Source: Sipunculus nudus (taxonomy: Eukaryota > Annelida > Sipuncula > Golfingiida > Sipunculidae). From it: DNA of 64,000 bases. The position numbers and the translations under genes were made by a program. Of this stretch, positions 57,766-64,000 are shown piece by piece; position 1 is the stretch's first letter, and each line of letters starts with the position of its first letter. The notes beneath the pieces were generated by a model that was not told the origin of the DNA, made no database searches, and worked only from the letters and a program-made list of their open reading frames with translations. The DNA lies in assembly GCA_026874595.1 (NCBI GenBank), contig CM049319.1:20263601-20327600 (forward strand), written 5' to 3'.

Positions 57766-59015
57766 TATCTCCTTATAGCAACTTTGTAGGCCTTCTTTAT
57801 AGTACTTTTACAGTTATTAAGATAATATAAATTCTTAATTATTTAATAATAATATTCATAAATTTCAATAATAACAATCAATACAAATGAACCAAATTTA
57901 GAGGTGTACAAATGAACATTGCATAATAGTATTTATTATCTACTTAACTCAAGACTAAGGTTAAGATGCATGCATACAAATTAGATTAATATACCTGCAC
58001 CAGCTCAAGTCAGAGATCACCCAAGACTAGATGCCCCTGTGCTAATTAAGTAATGTTTGTTTGTTTGGCTACCAAAAGTGGAAGGAAGCCCTGCTTATTC
58101 ACCCAATTACTGTGATGAGGTGACACAGCTAAATGCCCCTCTGGCCCACCAAATGTACATGCCCACTTGACCAAGGCAGTGTTTATTTAACAGATGTTAC
58201 ACAACGATTCATACTGTACATTTGCCATTCTGTATCATAATCACAGTTACTGTTCACTTGTGAAAATGTCAACCCCAAATTCAAAGATTTGATATAAGCT
58301 CAAACAGTTGATCTCATTAAATAATGTTTTCTTAAGAAGATATATATATTCAAAATTTTTATATCTTATAATAAAAAAATGGCAACGCAGCATGTGGTAT
58401 TTACTAAAGACAGTACGTCACTAATTTCAATACTATATAGTAAATACAAAAATTGTCAGGATAGCCTAATTAAGGTTAACCCAAAGGAAATATTATTTCC
58501 TAAAGTATATTGATATTTTAGGGGGATGAATTATAGAATGCTGGGCTTAAATACCTTTTATTCAAGTTGGGAATTATTTAATCACTTTCACATACAAGCC
58601 CACACATATACTGGTTTTCCCACAATAATAAAGAAGTCCAAAGTAAGTTTGAATATTGTTAGAAAACTATGTACACATTCTCCTCAAAGGAGGATCCAGC
58701 AAATGGCTGGAACATGCTTTTTCATATTTACATTTAATGTTATCCAGGTTACCAATAGTTACAGGCGCACTAAAACACTAACTCAGCTGACTAATGGATA
58801 ATTAAAACCTGTTTGTAATTAATTTCCTAGCCCGCTAATCAATCAGTTTTCATCCGAGTACAACTATGCACATATATAGCAGTGTACAGTGACACTACAG
58901 TAATAAAGTAATCATTTTTATGTGCACTACCAACATGGCTATTTAGTCTGATATCCCATCAGTACCTTAATTCCAATTTATAATGTTAATAGTCAACAGT
59001 TTATACTTTTAGGGC
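57766..59015. other. AT-rich stretch, nothing recognised
   Basis: No supported exon, repeat unit or RNA gene. Confidence 0.4.
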
Positions 59016-59034
59016 TAATTCCCCGACCCACACC

Positions 59035-59400
59035 TTGTAGCACAACTTTCCTGGCCACAGGTGGCACAACTACTTTACTGGCCGCAACTACCTTTCTGGT
59101 CACAGGTGGCACAACTACTTTACTGGCCACAATTACTTTTCTGGTCACAGGTGGCATGACTGGTGGCACAACTACTTTACTGGCCACAATAACCTTCCGG
59201 GTCACAGGCTGTGGCACACTTCGTGTCACAAGCCGTGGCACAACCTGGGTCACAGGCTGTGACCCAACTTTCTGGGTCACAAGCTGTGACCCAGCTCCCC
59301 ATGTCACAGGCCGTGGCCCAGCTTCCCGGGTCACAAGCTGTGGCCCATCTTTCTGGGTCACAGGCCGTGGCCCAACTCCCTGGGTCACAGTGGCCATATC
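59035..59400. repeat. Two-part minisatellite with palindromic 27-bp units
   Basis: The left block (59035-59210) has ~54-bp units built from CTGGCCACAACTACYTTYCTGG and GTCACAGGTGGCACAACTAC. The right block (about 59205-59395) has 27-bp units such as GGGTCACAGGCTGTGACCC plus AACTTTCT, some of them perfect hairpins (GGGTCACA/TGTGACCC). Because units are multiples of 3 without stops, several frames on both strands stay open, including a 134-codon minus frame. I take these to be by-products. Confidence 0.8.
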
Positions 59401-60482
59401 TAGGATATTAATTAGATTTTTGTTATATGTACACTACACTAGTTAAATTAGCAAAGCCCTTTCAGAATATCTATTCCTATTCATTTAATGCCAAAATAGT
59501 CAGGCTCAGGGTGTTTCACCTGAATGGTTTACGTCAGGAGCTGACGTGACCAAAGTCGTCTGCGCTGGGCGTCGCCTCCTTTTATAGGGTCAGGCCTGTG
59601 GCCAAAACTGGTCACATACCACGTGATCCTGTGGCCAAAACAGAGGTCGCGTACTTTAGTGATTGAAACTTAAAGAAAGCTATATATTTTACTATTAACT
59701 AGCGATAGCCTGTTATAACTAAGTATTTACTATTATAATTAAGAAACGTGACAGCATTTAAGCATTAGCCGGGCCTTACTGAAGTTCAAATACCCCGCCC
59801 TGCACCCTGCGGTCAACAGCCAACCACAGAACGCATGGGTAAGCCCGTATCACTACGCCGCAATTAGTTCCTAAATGTTGTCAAAACAAACGCCGGTCGG
59901 CAGATCTGGCAACATGGTTTTCCCAGGGATTAAACGGCTATTTATTGTGCATGACACATATCATAATACCAAAAGAAATAATCTATGAGGTCTATTTAAT
60001 GCCTGATCGTTAAGGTAAGACCAAAAGAACGATGTTTTCCCGTGTTATTATACTGGATCTCTCAATATCGCTCGGGCCGCTGGAGCCGTGGAAATACCAT
60101 GTGCTTACATGAATTCATGCCGCCGATCCACACATTCCTATGTTATACTAATCGGACGTGGTCGAATAATGATAATGCAAGAGTTTATTACACTTTAGAA
60201 TAATTATGATTATGTATAGGATCTCTGTTGATCACAATCCCGACCGTTAAAACACGTACAAGTTACCGTTAAAAGACAACAATGCAACTGACAGTTCTTT
60301 AACATCCGCCGGTGCTGTCACTGTAAATATATATACTTGTGATTGACACGATTATCAATAGCTGTACCAATAAAGCAGCGAAAATGCTCAGATTTACACA
60401 TATACTGTAACTAGTTATAGTTATACCAATGAACACCCTAAATATAATATTATTTATTATGTTTACACAAGGAACGGGTTTC

Positions 60483-61725
60483 AAAAACCGTGACACTATC
60501 AATGGAATGATGCTCAGGGCCATTGCTGAGACTTTGTGCCCCGTAGAATGACATATCAGACAAAGGAACAAGGAGGCAGACAAAGCTGACAACAAATGAA
60601 GAACAGACAGACATACTGACAATGTGAGACAAGATTGACGCTAGATGACTTTACCTGATAATGGAGAAGAATCAGAGGAAGAAAATAAGTTATAATTTAT
60701 GTAATTGCGGTTTGTAGTTTTGGAGATATGGCAAAATAATATTTTGTTGGGGATGTTCGACTGCAGCGCCCTCTAGCGGAGAAATCCTGAAGACGACAAA
60801 TGCGTTTCGTGATATTAGTGTTTGACATAAGATGTCCCAGTTTTAAAAGGATTCCTCCAAATCTCTGGCCTATTAAATGCCAAATGAGAGATGCAAGAAC
60901 CAGCAAGCAAGTAAATTTTAGAAAAACTGACAAACAGACAGACATACTGGCAAAGTGACACAAGAATGAGACCAGTTGACTTACTCAGGTTATTAGGAAG
61001 AACCAGAGGAAGAAAATAAGCCATAGTGTCTGAAATTGAGGTTTATTGTTATGGAGATATGGCTAAAAAATTAAATGTAGGTGAGGGTCGAGTGCAGCGC
61101 CCCATAGCGGCCATATCAAGAAAATAAAAAATACGTTTCGAGATTATAGGATAAAACATTATATGTATTAGTTCCAAAAGGATTCTTTCAAATCTGTGGC
61201 CTGCAGAATGCTATATGTGAGACGCAAGAACCAACAAGCAGGCGAAATTGAGGACAACTGACAAACAGACAGACATACTGACAAGGTGACACAAGAATGA
61301 GACCAGATGACTTACTCAGGTTATGGAAAAGACCAAGAGGAAGTAAATATGCCATAGTTTCTGTAATTGAGGTTTATAGTTATGGAGATATGGCCAAAGA
61401 ATGATATGTTGGGGAGGGTCGTGCGGATTTGAGGACAACTGACTAACAGACAGACACACTGACAAAGTGACACAAGATTGTAACAAGATGACTAAACCAG
61501 ATTATGGAGAAGACTCAGAGAAAGAAAATAAGCTATAGTTTATGTAATTGAGGCTTATGATTTTGGAGATATGGCCAAAACATGATATGTTGAGGAGATG
61601 TGCATCCAGCGCCCCCTAGCGGCCGTATCAAAAAAGGAAAAAGCAATTTCGAGATACTTGTGTAGGACTTAAGATATGTCAGTTTCAAAAAGATTCCTGT
61701 AACACTTTGGCCTCCAGGGCAAGAT
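60483..61725. repeat. ~330-bp tandem repeat array
   Basis: Units begin near GATGACTTTACCTGATAATG (about 60642), GTTGACTTACTCAGGTTATT (about 60974), GATGACTTACTCAGGTTATG (about 61305) and GATGACTAAACCAGATTATG (about 61483), so the spacing is ~331 bp with one shortened unit. Each has TGACAAACAGACAGACATAC, TTTGGAGATATGGC and CAGCGCCCTCTAGCGG. Confidence 0.85.
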
Positions 61726-61755
61726 GAACTATCTGACAGGGCAGTATCACACGCT

Positions 61756-62043
61756 TCCTCTCATTTTATATCCTGGTCTTAACCAGGCCCGGTGACTTCT
61801 GCACCTGTGGGCCCAGGATGCGTAATCGGCCCCATTGCTGGGTAATATCCGAGGAACCCCCGAAAGTTTCACTCGTTAGTGAGTGAAACACGGCCGTTGG
61901 GCACGAGTTTTCATTAAGCCTACAGAGCGCTCACTCTGGGTGGGGGCGGACCATGAAAAATCTTGCCGCTTCGGCTGACATTCGAACTCATGACCTCCCG
62001 GCTTTGAGTCCTGTGCTCTAAAGACGAACCACAGAAGCCGGTA
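61756..62043 (-). mobile_element. tRNA-derived SINE
   Basis: Read on the minus strand it begins GGCTTCTGTGGTTCGTCTTT with AGAGCACAGGACTC (A-box region) and has the B-box GAGTTCGAATGTC 30 bp later. A SINE body of about 210 bp follows. It is not a functional tRNA because the acceptor stem does not pair. Confidence 0.6.
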
Positions 62044-64000
62044 GATGGAACTCATGTTTCGTATTAAGTGACGCTTGTGTAAACAAGGTTGGGCGTTTTG
62101 AGTTACGCAAATGAAAGGCAGTCGGGCCAGCGGGTTACTGAACGACGAATCGGAAGATCAAAACGAGTAGTTGTCACACTCATCGTCACTATTTCACACT
62201 ACTGTGTCAGTATTTCTATTATAAAACGATCTATTATATAAACATTGCAGTCGCCCCAGGTCTCTTTTCGTGTTACCGATGCTTTGTATAGCCGTGTTCT
62301 CTTGATTTGACTATCCGGATGTGGACAGTGCAAAGAAGTGTAATCAGACCAATGAGAGCATGATATCGCAGTGTGCATCCAGCTCTTAAATTCCAACATG
62401 CGACACCCGGTCTCGATAGTCTGATTACACGGGGACACCAAGTCTCGTTGGTCTAATTCTTTGCCCACTGCCAGAACCGATGTAACCAGACCAACGCTTG
62501 TACAAATGATCCCACTTATATATCTCCTGTAAATGTCATAAAAAATACACAAAGACCGATTGTTTAGTTAACTTATATCCATAAAGGTTTAAGTGTTTTA
62601 TTGCTTTAAACATCGCGTTGTTTCAACATAATTATAGCCTTTCCTGAGACTGGATTTATATTGATTGTTATAGGGTAATCACGATAATTTAGAAATATAT
62701 CGGAAGTCAAATCAGTTTACAATTGTATAAATATTGCCTAGTTGTGGTCGGTAGTCGTTCTTCGTCTTAGGATGTCTTTTAGATTTGAATCTTACACGGT
62801 TGATGTCACCATCACTGCCTGTCTGTGGCTATATCCATCAGATATTCCAATTCTGGGGCGTAAGCATCTGACCGCTAGGACCTTTTAAACATGTTGTGGT
62901 TATCTGTGTAAATGGATACAGAGTTATTCAGTGATTACCCCAAAAGATGATGGTTGTGTACTACTCTGATAAATGCTTGATGGTTCCAGTGGAGTATTTT
63001 ATTTTAAGGTGTGTGACATAAATGTCAACAAATTTCTATAAATATGACTGTACAATATTTTGTATACGCATGTATTTCTATGGCTAAGGAAGTGTCTATG
63101 CAGTCGACAATGTCGGCTTCGCATCTTTAGAGTCTGTGTAAAGTCAGGACAACCGATAATACTTTTCTATTCTAGACCTATAGTACTTAAAATGACATTA
63201 CAAACCATTGTGTAGTTTAGTTATATACATACATTCTTAATATTGTGTCTGTCATTAGATATATTCTCAGTTTAATGAACAAAATATAAAGTACAAGACT
63301 ATCTTATAACATTTGTACATTTTGATAACTGATTGGATAAAAATGGGTAGGTAAACATGTGTTAAAGTAAAAAAAAAAAAATCAAAACGCAGCATCACCT
63401 TGCTTGTGGCAAAATTCAAACAGTAGTTAACATGTGTTATTTCTTATGCACTGAAATACATACACTCACACTAAGTGTATTTCATAAACTGCATTTTATT
63501 TACTGGGGAACTGAACTGTTCATAAGATAAATGCCGTGTACACACTTTTGATAGTGTGTTTGAATAGCAATACACCCCTTTGATCCCCCTTTGATAAACC
63601 ATAGATGTAATTGTAGTTTTTGAATAGCTATTGATTGGACAATGAGTCAGACTGATGATCATTAGGTTTTACCACCAGTGGTAAGAGAGTAGATTTTGAG
63701 TTCTTGGTGAGATTATTGCCAAATGAGGGGGTTCCACATGCCTATAAAGTTGGATTGTGCTTTAATGACACTATGTGCAGTAAGGTGTTAAAGGTATGAG
63801 TTGTCAGTATGCAAGGAATGGCGTGTCTTTATATCCATGCATGAGTTATTATGTATATATTTAAGGTATGTTATATCAGTACTGTAAATGACAGTGACAA
63901 TATTAAAAGTGTTTGTGTGTATACCTAGACAACACGGCTGCGTAAGTTTAAGAATGTGAATGTTGGCTGCCCAGACACTACCTATTTTATGTGTGCATAT
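62044..64000. other. Right end of window, nothing recognised
   Basis: AT-rich sequence; short minus-strand frames (62.2-62.55 kb, 63.47-63.66 kb) show no domain or splice context. Confidence 0.4.

Noticed and set aside
59156-59446. Repeat-protein gene on either strand
   Set aside because: Open frames follow from a 27-bp unit lacking stops. No initiation, splice or conservation evidence.
61974-62043. Functional tRNA gene on the minus strand
   Set aside because: A- and B-box are present, but acceptor and anticodon stems do not pair, and a SINE body follows.

Overview
The window looks like nuclear DNA of a marine invertebrate, most likely a bivalve or another mollusc. The grounds are AT-rich sequence, long introns, many (TA)n/(ATT)n/poly-G microsatellites, tRNA-derived SINE-like pieces, and several copies of a repeat with 5' end TTTTTAGCTCAGCTGACT and 3' end TGACCCATGGGTCACTTG, whose layout matches the bivalve 'pearl' / non-autonomous Helentron type. 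There is no sign of bacterial or viral organisation. The taxonomic call is inference from repeat style, not from a marker gene.

Two multi-exon genes can be assembled on the + strand with consistent splice phases. (1) About 6.5-39.3 kb: a six-coding-exon gene for a secreted 962-residue protein. It has a signal peptide, a cysteine-rich LRR N-cap interrupted by a long basic insert, about 21 leucine-rich repeats, an LRR C-cap, and a C-terminal trypsin-fold domain. The His and Asp of the triad are kept, but the Ser195 position appears to be Asn, so it is predicted to be a pseudoprotease. Introns 1 (9.2 kb) and 2 (18.0 kb) are full of repeats. (2) About 46.9-52.3 kb: a ten-coding-exon ionotropic glutamate receptor family subunit of 671 residues, with a short amino-terminal domain, S1/S2 ligand-binding halves, M1, pore loop, M3 and M4. 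Its pore and M3 signature are divergent, and intron 9 must use a GC-AG donor to keep frame.

Layout: 0.1-2.2 kb is a fold-back element with about 230-bp terminal inverted repeats and an exon-like fragment inside. 2.2-6.5 kb is AT-rich with nothing convincing. 6.5-39.3 kb is the LRR/pseudoprotease gene; its introns hold SINE-like pieces, MITE-like elements, five pearl-like copies (one inserted inside a 31-bp minisatellite) and a diverged direct duplication carrying the palindrome TGACGTCA. 39.3-46.9 kb is intergenic, ending in a degenerate ~60-bp tandem array just upstream of the receptor. 46.9-52.3 kb is the receptor gene. 53.5-57 kb holds only candidate exons: a type II membrane-anchor-like exon pair, a short acidic first-exon candidate and one ambiguous ORF. 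57.6-62 kb is repeat-rich: a pogo-like terminus, a palindromic 27-bp minisatellite, a ~330-bp tandem array and a tRNA-derived SINE. 62-64 kb shows nothing recognisable.

The two genes share a strand, but nothing in the sequence links them functionally. Splice sites were placed by eye from GT/AG consensus and frame continuity; transcripts would be needed to confirm them.
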